Shown: positions 51,225 to 58,775 of the stretch, piece by piece
Layout of the letters: every line of letters begins with the position of its first letter
How positions within the stretch are numbered: position 1 is the first letter of the stretch
NCBI GenBank assembly: GCA_041398605.1
Contig: JAWKUK010000013.1
Coordinates: forward strand, 165,855-229,854
DNA length: 64,000 bases
Direction: 5' to 3'
Source of the DNA: JAWKUK01 sp041398605
GTDB lineage: Bacteria > Planctomycetota > UBA1135 > GCA-002686595
The notes under the pieces: model-generated
What the model was told of the DNA's origin: nothing
Databases searched by the model: none
Seen by the model: the letters and a program-made list of their open reading frames with translations, nothing else
Program-made: the position numbers and the translations under genes

Positions 51225-52655
51225 TCAGCGCGCCGCTGCGATTGCGACGCGCTCGAACTCTGTGGCCAGGACCTCTGCGAGGACCGCGCAGCCGGCCGCG
51301 TTCAGGTGCCCATCGCTGCCCTTGGGCCACAGCGCGCGCTCGTCCTCCAACGCAGCCAGCAAGGCCGGCGTCGGATCGAGGACTCGGATGCCCGCAGCCT
51401 GCGCGACCGCCTCGACGCGGAGGGTCGCAGCGGCCTCGGCCTCCCCGAGGCGCTCGAGCCCATTGGAATCGGGCAGCGCGCGGCGAACGAGCAGCTCGTG
51501 ATACAGCCGCTCCTTGGTTGGAATGATCAAGAGCGCGAGCGCGGTCCCGCGCTCGGCGCAGGCGCGCGCGATCTCACCGAGCGCGTGCTCGGTGATGCGC
51601 AGGCCGTCGCGGATCTCGTCGCGCTGGAGGTCGAGGGCGCCCAAGCGATAGGCCGCGCTGAATTGGGTGCGCAGCGGCCCGTCATCAAACGGCCCAGGCG
51701 CACCCGTCCGCCCGTAGGCGCGCGACAACAAATCGGAGCTCTTGATGGCGAGCTTGAGGTCGTACGTGAGCCGCTGAAGCACCCACGAGCGCTCGATCGC
51801 GCCGTCGATCAGCGCGAGCGAGAGGTTGCCGGACACGTCATCGCGCGGCGCGAGCTCGGTCAGCTCCTCGTAGCTCAGCGCCGGGTCGCGCAAGCTCGCC
51901 CAGTGCGGGAGCGCCGCGAAGCGGTGCGCGTCCGCCAAGTCATTGCCGAGGTAGAAGCCGAGCACCACGAGCCGCGGCTTCAATGACAGCGCCTGGTCGA
52001 TCAGATGCTCCATCTGCAGCGGCCCATAGCCGCCGAGGCTCATGTTGTAGACCGGTCGGCCGATCCGAGCTGCGAGCTGCTGCGGATAAGCGTCCGCGCG
52101 TCGGATGTTCTCACCGTAGGTCTGTGAGTCACCCAGGCACACGACGTCCGCGCGTTCCGGAACGGACGCGTTGCGGAAGCCCCACGCGTCGATCGAGCCG
52201 CGGTTCGGCAGATGCACGCGCCCGAGCGCAGCGTGCGCTTCGAAGCCGGGCGGCGCGAGGGCGCGCAGCTCGAGCGACCGCGCGGTCACCTCGAGGCCGG
52301 CCGAGGCGACGACGACCGCGCCGATCGACAGGGACAACCTGCGCCACAGGAGCGAGGCGCGCGCGCCAAACCACCGAACAGTGAGGGCCGGCGCCGCGCA
52401 CAGGATGCCGACGAGGTACGCGACGGCGCGGTGGCGGACCTCCGCGCCCTGGTGGCCGTCGAGGATCAGCCCGATACCGAGCAGCAAGAGACTGAACCTG
52501 AGGTAGCGCAGACATCGAGTCCAGGGCGTGAATCGAGCCCCCTTGGGCTCTGGGCTGAGACCGCGCCTCGCGACACGCTCACTGGCACCTTGTGCACTGG
52601 CACCACGCTCACTGGCACCACGCTCACTGGCAGCAGGCCCGACGACAACGGACAC
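51225..52655 (-). CDS. SGNH/GDSL-hydrolase-like membrane protein
   Basis: The 476-residue protein (GTG start uncertain; alternative at 52670) has about three membrane helices in the first 160 residues. A periplasmic SGNH-type domain follows with block I 'CLGDSQTYGENIRR' (catalytic Ser), 'NMSLGGYGPLQMEH' and block V 'GSDGHLNAAG' (Asp-His). It resembles AlgJ/AlgX or peptidoglycan/polysaccharide O-acetylesterase-type domains; the direction of the acetyl reaction is not evident. The N-terminus is encoded by four 15-bp tandem repeats (52574-52633). Converges with the upstream PQQ-like gene across 1 base. Confidence 0.7.
   Translation of the reverse strand: MSVVVGPAASERGASERGASAQGASERVARRGLSPEPKGARFTPWTRCLRYLRFSLLLLGIGLILDGHQGAEVRHRAVAYLVGILCAAPALTVRWFGARASLLWRRLSLSIGAVVVASAGLEVTARSLELRALAPPGFEAHAALGRVHLPNRGSIDAWGFRNASVPERADVVCLGDSQTYGENIRRADAYPQQLAARIGRPVYNMSLGGYGPLQMEHLIDQALSLKPRLVVLGFYLGNDLADAHRFAALPHWASLRDPALSYEELTELAPRDDVSGNLSLALIDGAIERSWVLQRLTYDLKLAIKSSDLLSRAYGRTGAPGPFDDGPLRTQFSAAYRLGALDLQRDEIRDGLRITEHALGEIARACAERGTALALLIIPTKERLYHELLVRRALPDSNGLERLGEAEAAATLRVEAVAQAAGIRVLDPTPALLAALEDERALWPKGSDGHLNAAGCAVLAEVLATEFERVAIAAAR
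52574..52633 (-). repeat. 15-bp tandem repeat (four units)
   Basis: Unit CACGCTCACTGGCAC (plus strand) repeats at 52574, 52604 and 52619 (last base differs), with a diverged unit at 52589. In frame with the SGNH gene it encodes SERGA-type repeats, keeping the frame open. Confidence 0.9.
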
Positions 52656-52801
52656 GGCGCCGCCTGACACCGCCCGAATTCGAGCTAGGCCCAGGGTCTG
52701 GCCGAGGGCCGCACGGTCCCCAACCTCTTGGCCCCCAGCGTGGATGTTCGCTTCTCCTGAATGCACGACTGCACGACGGCGGCAGGCAGCGCGAGCTGGC
52801 T

Positions 52802-53764
52802 TCAGGGTACACGCATGACGCGGAATCCGACATGGCCACCGACAAAGTCGCGCTCGACCGAATACCGCGCCGACGCCCGCGCGCGCTTCGGCGGGTCGTA
52901 CCAAGATCCACCTCGGAGCACGGCCTTCGCCGCTCCGAGCACCGCCGCGCGTGCGTCGAGGGGCGTCCGATGGCGAGCGTATTCCTCGGCCATGAACCCG
53001 CTCGCCGTCCACTCCCAAACGTTCCCTAGCAGGTCGTGGAAGCCGAGCGCGTTGGCAGCGCGGCCGCCGACGGCGTGCGGCATGCCGTGCGCATTACCCC
53101 GATGCCACGCGATCTCGTCGAGCGCGCCGTAGCGCGGACGCGGGTCCCCCGCGCGGCAAGCGGCCTCCCACTGCGACTCCGTCGGCAGCCGCAGCTCGGT
53201 CTCTGCGAGGAACTCATGCACGCGAAAGAGCGCGACCTGCTCGACAGGTGGACCGAGCTCGCCCGACGCGCGCCCGGACTCACCCGTAAAGAAGCTCGGG
53301 TTGTCCCCTAGCACCCGCTGCCACTCTCCTTGGGTCACCTCGTAGCGGCCGAGGTAAAACGGCTCGACGACGACGACGGCGTGTGCTGGCCGCTCATCGT
53401 CCGTCGCCTCAGCGTCATCCGGCGCAGCGCCTCGGGAGAACGTCCCGGTCGGGACGAGCAAGAGCTCAATCCCCGAGCGCCGGTCGCGCACGCGCCACGG
53501 GAGCCCCGTCGCGCTGAGGCGCGAGCGCAGCTCGGGGTCTGCGACGACGGCGGGGTCCGGCGCGGCCTCTAACACCTCCGCCCAGGGGAGCTCGAGCCCA
53601 GCCCCTCGCGCGGCCGGAGGGGTCGGCGCGGGCGCTGGCGACGTCGCGACCGGCGCCGGCCCGCGCCCACAGGCTGCGCAGAGGAGCGCGCCGTACAGCG
53701 CGGCTCGCGCAGGACGTCTGCCCCAGACGGACGCGCGCGCGCCCGGCGTCAGCGCCCCTTCCAT
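52802..53764 (-). CDS. SUMF1/formylglycine-generating-enzyme-fold protein lacking the catalytic cysteines
   Basis: The 320-residue protein has an N-terminal hydrophobic segment ending 'LLCAACGRG' (signal or lipoprotein-like), a Pro/Ala linker, and a SUMF1 domain (about 100-320). Fold landmarks are 'MFLPTGTFSRG'-like start at 'LLVPTGTFSRG', 'YLGRYEVTQGEWQRVLG', 'LRLPTESQWEAACRAG', 'LGNVWEWTASG' and 'VLRGGSWYDPPKRARAS'. FGEs that mature sulfatases need a redox-active/copper-binding Cys pair in the last block; here neither Cys is present. So it is more likely a structural or binding member. It overlaps the enoyl-CoA hydratase end by 16 bases. Confidence 0.85.
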   Translation of the reverse strand: MEGALTPGARASVWGRRPARAALYGALLCAACGRGPAPVATSPAPAPTPPAARGAGLELPWAEVLEAAPDPAVVADPELRSRLSATGLPWRVRDRRSGIELLLVPTGTFSRGAAPDDAEATDDERPAHAVVVVEPFYLGRYEVTQGEWQRVLGDNPSFFTGESGRASGELGPPVEQVALFRVHEFLAETELRLPTESQWEAACRAGDPRPRYGALDEIAWHRGNAHGMPHAVGGRAANALGFHDLLGNVWEWTASGFMAEEYARHRTPLDARAAVLGAAKAVLRGGSWYDPPKRARASARYSVERDFVGGHVGFRVMRVP

Positions 53765-54525
53765 TCCGGCTTGCGCTTCTCGACAAACGCCTTGGGGCCC
53801 TCGACGAAGTCCTCGCTGCGCACCATGCGTTCGAGCGCCGGGTACTTCGCATTGAGCGCGTCTTTCACGGTGCCGAAGCGCATGCCCTCGATCGCACACT
53901 CCTTGGTCGCGAGGATCGACAACGGCGCGCACGCCGCGATCTCTGCCGCCCAGCGGCGCGCGACCTGCATCAGCTCCGCGGGCGGCGCGACCTCGTTGAC
54001 AAACCCGAACTGCAGCCCTTCCGCAGCGGTCACGCGACGCGCGGTGAGCAGCATGCCCATCGCGTGCTTCAACGGGATTTGACGCGAGAGCCGGTGGATG
54101 CCCCCTGCGACCGCCGCCAGACCAATACGCGGCTCCGGCAGCGAGAAGAGCGCCGTCTCGGCGGCGATGACGAGGTCGCACGCCAACGCGATCTCAAACC
54201 CGCCGCCGGCGGCGATCCCGTTCACCGCCGCGATGATCGGCTTCGTCCCGCCGTAGCGCTCCGTAAGGCCCGCGAAGCCCGTCAGGGGCGCGTCGGGGAG
54301 GCGGTCCGAAGAGGCCTGTGACTTGAGGTCGAGGCCGGCGCAGAAGGCGCGCTCGCCTGCGCCCGTGATGATCGCGACGCGGTGCTCCGTGTCGGCCTCG
54401 AATGCGTCGAAGACGGTCGCGAGCTCGAAGCTCGCCGCGGGGTGGAGCGCGTTCAGGACTTCAGGGCGGTCGATGGTCACGACGAGCAGGTGCCCGTCGC
54501 TCTCGACCTTGCAGAACTTCGTCAT
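53749..54525 (-). CDS. Enoyl-CoA hydratase/isomerase family protein
   Basis: The 258-residue crotonase-fold protein has the CoA-binding/oxyanion stretches 'RAFCAGLDLKSQ' and 'AAVNGIAAGGGFEIALACD', and 'FSLPEPRIGLAAVAGG', which retains the Glu of the crotonase active site. It probably acts on an acyl-CoA in degradation. The C-terminus 'FVEKRKPEWKGR' is the classic family end. It is upstream of and overlaps the SUMF1 gene. Confidence 0.92.
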   Translation of the reverse strand: MTKFCKVESDGHLLVVTIDRPEVLNALHPAASFELATVFDAFEADTEHRVAIITGAGERAFCAGLDLKSQASSDRLPDAPLTGFAGLTERYGGTKPIIAAVNGIAAGGGFEIALACDLVIAAETALFSLPEPRIGLAAVAGGIHRLSRQIPLKHAMGMLLTARRVTAAEGLQFGFVNEVAPPAELMQVARRWAAEIAACAPLSILATKECAIEGMRFGTVKDALNAKYPALERMVRSEDFVEGPKAFVEKRKPEWKGR

Positions 54526-54924
54526 CTCAGCGGTGCCGGGTTGGGGTGGACCCAGAGAGTGGCAGGAGGGGCCGCAGGATGGAAGCGCCCCCCCGTCCCA
54601 GGGCGCGCGGAGGCCGATCCTAGGGAGCGACCGGAGCGCAATTCCGGATTGGCCGCCCGCTCCCTCCTCCGGCGTGCTACACCATTCCCCCGGGCGGAGG
54701 CGCCGCGTCCTTCAGACGCGCTGGCTCCGTTCCGATTCCACAGGTGTCCCGTCCGGTGGTTCCGAAGTTCCACTAGGGTGCACCCCCCCCTCCTCGATGT
54801 CCGACCTGCCCTCCGTTCGCCCGCACGGTTGCCCGAAAGCAACACGGCGTAGTCCGGTCTGTCAGGGAAGCCTTCGATAGGAAGCCAGCAGAGATCCGGC
54901 CGAGCCGGAGAGACCGATAGACCG
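54526..54924. other. 399-base intergenic region upstream of the RRM gene
   Basis: I see no gene on either strand. The region separates the divergent enoyl-CoA hydratase and RRM genes. It should hold both promoters and, since the RRM product is often an abundant or cold-regulated protein, a long leader. A small CCGGC/GCCGG dyad lies about 20 bases before the RRM start. Confidence 0.4.
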
Positions 54925-55335
54925 ATGACAGCACGACTCTACGTAGGCAACTTGTCCTACGACACCGACGAACAGACCCTGCGGGATGCCTTTGGCGCGG
55001 ACGGACGCTCCGTGAAGGACGTCCACGTGATGATGGACCGGGAGACCGGTCGCCCCCGCGGCTTCGCCTTCGTTGAGATGGCGAACTCGCACGATGCACA
55101 AGCGGCCATCCACGCGCTCGACGGAACCGAGCTCGACGGACGCCCGCTCAAGGTGAACGAGGCGCAAGAGCGCCCGGCCGGCGGCGGCGGTGCCCGTCGC
55201 GGCGGCGGCGGTGCGCGTCGCGGCGGCGGCGGCGGCCGCGGCGGCTTCGGTGGCGGTCGCGGTGGCGATCGCGGCGGCTACGGCGGCGGCGGCGGTGACC
55301 GCGGCGGCTACGGCGGCGGCGGCGATCGCTGGTGA
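54925..55335 (+). CDS. RRM RNA-binding protein with a glycine/arginine-rich tail
   Basis: The 136-residue protein has one RNA recognition motif (about 2-80) with RNP2 'LYVGNL' and RNP1 'RGFAFVEM', followed by a Gly/Arg-rich tail of about 50 residues with RGG and GGY repeats. This is the bacterial Gly-rich RRM family, often linked to cold adaptation in cyanobacteria; that role is inference. A hairpin at 55361-55391 follows. Confidence 0.92.
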   Translation: MTARLYVGNLSYDTDEQTLRDAFGADGRSVKDVHVMMDRETGRPRGFAFVEMANSHDAQAAIHALDGTELDGRPLKVNEAQERPAGGGGARRGGGGARRGGGGGRGGFGGGRGGDRGGYGGGGGDRGGYGGGGDRW

Positions 55336-55360
55336 TCCGCAGCACCCCTCGATGAGCGAT

Positions 55361-55391
55361 GGAGCCCCTCGGGATCAACCTGGGGGGCTCC
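55361..55391 (+). terminator. Hairpin after the first RRM gene
   Basis: GGAGCCCC pairs with GGGGCTCC (8 bp, 15-base loop) starting 25 bases after the RRM stop. No long U-run follows, so this is a candidate terminator. Confidence 0.45.
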
Positions 55392-55482
55392 TGACGTTTC
55401 AACGAATCTCGCTCTGCGCAGCGCAGCCATGGTTGGCGCGCCCATCGCGCGGAGCTCGAGCCACCAAGAACACGAGACCCGA

Positions 55483-55806
55483 ATGAGCCGAATCTATCTG
55501 GGCAACCTGCCCATGTCCGCCGACGAAGCCGCGCTGCGCGAGTTCCTCGTCGAATGCGGCCGCACGCCAGCCAAAGTCGACCTGAAGAAGAAGGCCGCCA
55601 CGGGCCGCTCGCGCGGCTTTGCGTTCGTCGACTTCGACAGCGAAGAAGCGGCTGCCGCCGCGATCACCGAGCTGAACGGCAAGACCTTCGTCGGCCGCGA
55701 ACTCCGCGCGGCGGACGCCAAGGCGATCGTTGCGCCGCCCCGCGAGAGCGAGGACGACCCGTACCACGACCGACGCGGGCGCCGCGGCGGGCGCCGCCGT
55801 CGCTGA
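55483..55806 (+). CDS. RRM RNA-binding protein, basic-tailed
   Basis: The 107-residue protein has one RRM with RNP2 'IYLGNL' and RNP1 'RGFAFVDF', and an Arg-rich C-terminus ('DRRGRRGGRRRR') instead of the Gly-rich tail of its upstream neighbour. The ATG at 55483 is the start that begins directly at the domain. A strong terminator follows. The pair probably arose by duplication and may bind different RNAs. Confidence 0.9.
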   Translation: MSRIYLGNLPMSADEAALREFLVECGRTPAKVDLKKKAATGRSRGFAFVDFDSEEAAAAAITELNGKTFVGRELRAADAKAIVAPPRESEDDPYHDRRGRRGGRRRR

Positions 55807-55833
55807 GCCGAGTGTGCGGCGCGTGAGCGCGTG

Positions 55834-55885
55834 ACCTCCCCCTGCGGGTTGCCATCCGATGGCGCCGCGGGGGGTGGTCGTTTTT
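55834..55885 (+). terminator. Intrinsic terminator after the second RRM gene
   Basis: A nested hairpin with C-rich and G-rich arms (55834 to 55878), enclosing an inner GCCAT-CCG-ATGGC stem, is followed by CGTTTTT. This is the clearest rho-independent terminator in the window, 27 bases after the RRM stop. Confidence 0.85.
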
Positions 55886-56091
55886 GGGGTCCGGTCACGC
55901 CAGCCGCCGCGCGGCGCGCACGGGCGCCCGCCCCCTTAGGCCCCAATCGGAGGCGGCGGCAGCCGCTCCGCCCCTGGGATGCGTCCCGCTTCAAGCCACC
56001 CCGGGAAGTTGCCGGGACAAAAAGCGGCCGTTCTGGTGCCACCAGGCCGTATTTTGAGTGGAAACGGCGCTGCGCCTCCTATGCTCTGTCG

Positions 56092-57399
56092 ATGCAACCA
56101 GGTTCCAAACGTGTCACGACCCGCAAGGTTGGCCCGGCCGCGGGCAGCGAAGTGCGGCAGCGGGTCGAGTCCCTTGGAACTGCGCTCGCGAATGGACTCA
56201 GCGCCATGCTCGCCGGGCTGCCCAAGCGCACGACCGGACCGCAGCGGCTCGCCGAAGCGCTCGGCATCACGACGGTCACTGCGAGCCGCTTGCTGAAGGC
56301 GCTCGGTCAAGCGGACCCCGTCGCCACGCTGCAGCTCGTGCCGGGCCCGAAGCCCCTGCGCGAAGTCATCGCTGCCGCTGGCGCTGCGGGCGCGCCGCCC
56401 GAGCTGTGCGCGCGAGCGCTCAACGACGTCGAAGAGTTCGACCAGCTCATCCGTACCCACGGCGGCGACCGCGGCGCGCTGCGCGCGATGCTCAGCGCTT
56501 GGCTCCCCGAGGAGCGACGGGACTTCGAAGCCCAGCGTCGGCAGACGATCTACAAGGCCACCGCAGAGCTCGAGGGCGTCTCGTCCGAACTCGAGCTCAA
56601 CGCGATGGTGTTGTTCCCGAGCGACAAGCCGGGGTTCATCGACATCGTCAGCATCAAAGGCCTCCTTGGGATCGACCGCATCCGACCCGACGCGTGTGTC
56701 AAGCTCGCGACGCGTCGCCTCGTTCTGCCCGACGAGATCGAACCCGTCGATGGCCCGCGCCTCGAAGACTCGCCGCGCATGCCGCTCAACCTCGACGGTG
56801 ATCCCGCCGTGGATGGCCTCCACACCGTGCGCCTCGATGCCTTCTGCGCGGCGCCGCCGGCGCCGCTCGAGGCGCGCACGTTCGGGCAGTCGGTGCAATA
56901 CTCGCTCGGGCCGACGGGCTTCGGCCCGGCGTCGAAGGTCGACCTCGTCATCGCTGAGGTGAACCGCGCCGAGCTCCCCCACCGCCGACCCGGCCTCGAC
57001 CGCACCCCATACTTCTTCACGATCCCCGAGATGGCCACGCGCCGCCTCGTCTTCGACTTGTTGATCCACGAGGACGTGTACGGGGGCACCGTGCCGACGC
57101 TCATGACGTACGACACGACGGGCCAGGGGCCGGCCGCAGCGAACGACCCCGCCCGCCAGCTCGACCTGCGGCCCGCGACGGAGCCTGCCCAGTCGCTCGG
57201 TGTCGGGCTCTCGCGGCTGCGCGTGCTGGAGTTCCCGCGCTACACACAGCTCATCGAGTCGACGTTCGAGCGCCTCAAGCTCGATCCGACGCGCTTCCGC
57301 TCGTTCCGCTACGCCCAGATCTACCCGCTGCTCGGGCGGCAGATCACCTTTGCGTTCGTCGGGGAGCCAAGCGCCTCGACGCCGCCCCCCTTCGAATAG
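56092..57399 (+). CDS. Unrecognised protein with an HTH-like N-terminus
   Basis: The 435-residue soluble protein has a possible helix-turn-helix at about 48-72 ('TGPQRLAEALGITTVTASRL') and a long alpha/beta C-terminal part with 'EELRRDFEAQRR'-like helix 'EERRDFEAQRRQTIYKATA' and 'GLLGIDRIRPDACVKLATRR'. There is no signal peptide or membrane helix. I do not recognise a named family; a transcriptional-regulator role is the natural guess from the HTH. The next gene starts 8 bases later, so it may be co-transcribed with a module protein. Confidence 0.8.
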   Translation: MQPGSKRVTTRKVGPAAGSEVRQRVESLGTALANGLSAMLAGLPKRTTGPQRLAEALGITTVTASRLLKALGQADPVATLQLVPGPKPLREVIAAAGAAGAPPELCARALNDVEEFDQLIRTHGGDRGALRAMLSAWLPEERRDFEAQRRQTIYKATAELEGVSSELELNAMVLFPSDKPGFIDIVSIKGLLGIDRIRPDACVKLATRRLVLPDEIEPVDGPRLEDSPRMPLNLDGDPAVDGLHTVRLDAFCAAPPAPLEARTFGQSVQYSLGPTGFGPASKVDLVIAEVNRAELPHRRPGLDRTPYFFTIPEMATRRLVFDLLIHEDVYGGTVPTLMTYDTTGQGPAAANDPARQLDLRPATEPAQSLGVGLSRLRVLEFPRYTQLIESTFERLKLDPTRFRSFRYAQIYPLLGRQITFAFVGEPSASTPPPFE

Positions 57400-57407
57400 A
57401 GCTCGCT

Positions 57408-58523
57408 ATGCATTCAGGTCTTTCGCTCGCCCGCACCCTGCCCCGTATCGTGTGCGCGCTCGCGTGCACCGTGTCGGTCCATGCCCAGGTCGTCACCGAG
57501 GACTTCAGCATCGGCAACACCGACGGCTGGGGCGTCGAGTTCGGCGCGCCCGCGGCCCACATCACCAGCGGCGGCAACCCGGGCGGCGCGATCGAGCTGA
57601 ACATCTCGAGCGCAGCCTCGAACCTGCCCGCGGCGATGATCCTCCCCGGCGCCGTCACCCACCCCTGGGGCGGGGACTTCCGCGCGCTCGGGGTCTCTGG
57701 GTTCCGCTTCGACCGCGAGGTCGTGTCCGGCTCGGCGAACTTCGGCACACGCCCATACCTCGTGCTCGGCAATGACAACGGCACGCGCACGGACTTCGCC
57801 GACGACATTTGGGTGTGGATCTGGACCGGCGACAACTTCCAGTTCGGCGCCTCGCCGTGGACGACGATCAGCACGCCGATCCCCGCCAACGACGTGTTCC
57901 TTCCCCAGGGCTGGGGCACGGTCGCCCTGCCGAACAATCCGAACACGGGGACGATGGACCTCGACCTCCTCTGGAACACCGTCATCCAGGACGTCGACTA
58001 CGTCGGGATCGCGATGAACACGCCGTTCAATGGCGGGGGTTGGTTCGGCACGCACGTCCTGCGGCTCGACAACCTCGTGCTGGAGGGCACCGGCGTGGGC
58101 GTCGAGTACTGCAGCCCCGCGGCGCAGAACTCGACCGGCGCCCCGGCTGTGATCCGCGCGCAGGGCAGCCCGCTCTTGGCGTCGAACAACATCGTGCTCG
58201 GCGCATCGTCGCTGCCGCAGAGCTCGTTCGGCTTCTTCCTGACGAGCCGCACGCAGGGCTTCGTCGCGAACCCGGGCGGCAGCCAAGGCAACCTGTGCCT
58301 CGGCGGGGCGATCGGACGCTACGTCGGCGCGGGGCAGATCCAGAACTCGGGCAGCGCGGGCACGATCGCCCTCCCCATCAACCTGCTGACGATCCCGCAG
58401 CCGAACGGCACGGTGGCCGCGATGGTCGGCGACACGTGGAACTTCCAGGCGTGGTACCGCGACGTGGTCGGCGGCAACGCGACGTCGAACTTCACGTCCG
58501 GCCTCGCCGTGACGCTGCAGTGA
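57408..58523 (+). CDS. Secreted protein of unknown function with the shared C-terminal module
   Basis: The 371-residue protein has a signal peptide (about 1-27, 'LACTVSVHAQ'), a beta-sandwich-like N-terminal domain (about 28-225: 'EDFSIGNTDGWGVEFG', 'IWVWIWTGDNFQFG') typical of carbohydrate-binding or jelly-roll folds, and the intact C-terminal module starting 'YCSPAAQNSTGAPA' (about 232). The module has 'NPGGSQGNLCLGGAIGRY', 'LTIPQPNGTVA' and 'DTWNFQAWYRD' and ends the protein. It lies 8 bases after the HTH-like gene. Function unknown. Confidence 0.83.
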   Translation: MHSGLSLARTLPRIVCALACTVSVHAQVVTEDFSIGNTDGWGVEFGAPAAHITSGGNPGGAIELNISSAASNLPAAMILPGAVTHPWGGDFRALGVSGFRFDREVVSGSANFGTRPYLVLGNDNGTRTDFADDIWVWIWTGDNFQFGASPWTTISTPIPANDVFLPQGWGTVALPNNPNTGTMDLDLLWNTVIQDVDYVGIAMNTPFNGGGWFGTHVLRLDNLVLEGTGVGVEYCSPAAQNSTGAPAVIRAQGSPLLASNNIVLGASSLPQSSFGFFLTSRTQGFVANPGGSQGNLCLGGAIGRYVGAGQIQNSGSAGTIALPINLLTIPQPNGTVAAMVGDTWNFQAWYRDVVGGNATSNFTSGLAVTLQ

Positions 58524-58551
58524 AGTCTGACGGGCCGCGCGGGGCCGCTAT

Positions 58552-58586
58552 CCGCCGACGACGAGGCTCGTGCCCGGCGTCGGCGG
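58552..58586 (+). terminator. Hairpin between convergent genes
   Basis: A perfect 9-bp stem (CCGCCGACG/CGTCGGCGG) with a 17-base loop begins 29 bases after the plus-strand stop at 58523. The rest of the 252-base gap to 58776 holds only a short imperfect direct repeat around 58665-58700 and no gene. Confidence 0.5.
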
Positions 58587-58775
58587 CCACGCGAGCGCAG
58601 GGATCGGCCGAGCATCTACGACGAGGGTGATCCGTCCGACCGGACTCCACAGGGTCACCGGGCCGTGCTCACCGACTCGTGCTCACCAACTCGTCCTCAC
58701 TGGGCCGGTTGCGCGCTCGGGATAGGGCGCGGCGCAACCGCTCCTCGGAGCAGCGCCTCGCGCCGCGCCTTCGAG

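Noticed and set aside
55190..55335. Gly-codon-rich repeat as a separate repeat element
   Set aside because: It encodes the RGG tail of the RRM protein and is explained by that gene.
58665..58700. Short direct repeats (GCTCACCGACTC-type) as a CRISPR-like array
   Set aside because: Only two to three imperfect units with no spacers and no cas genes.
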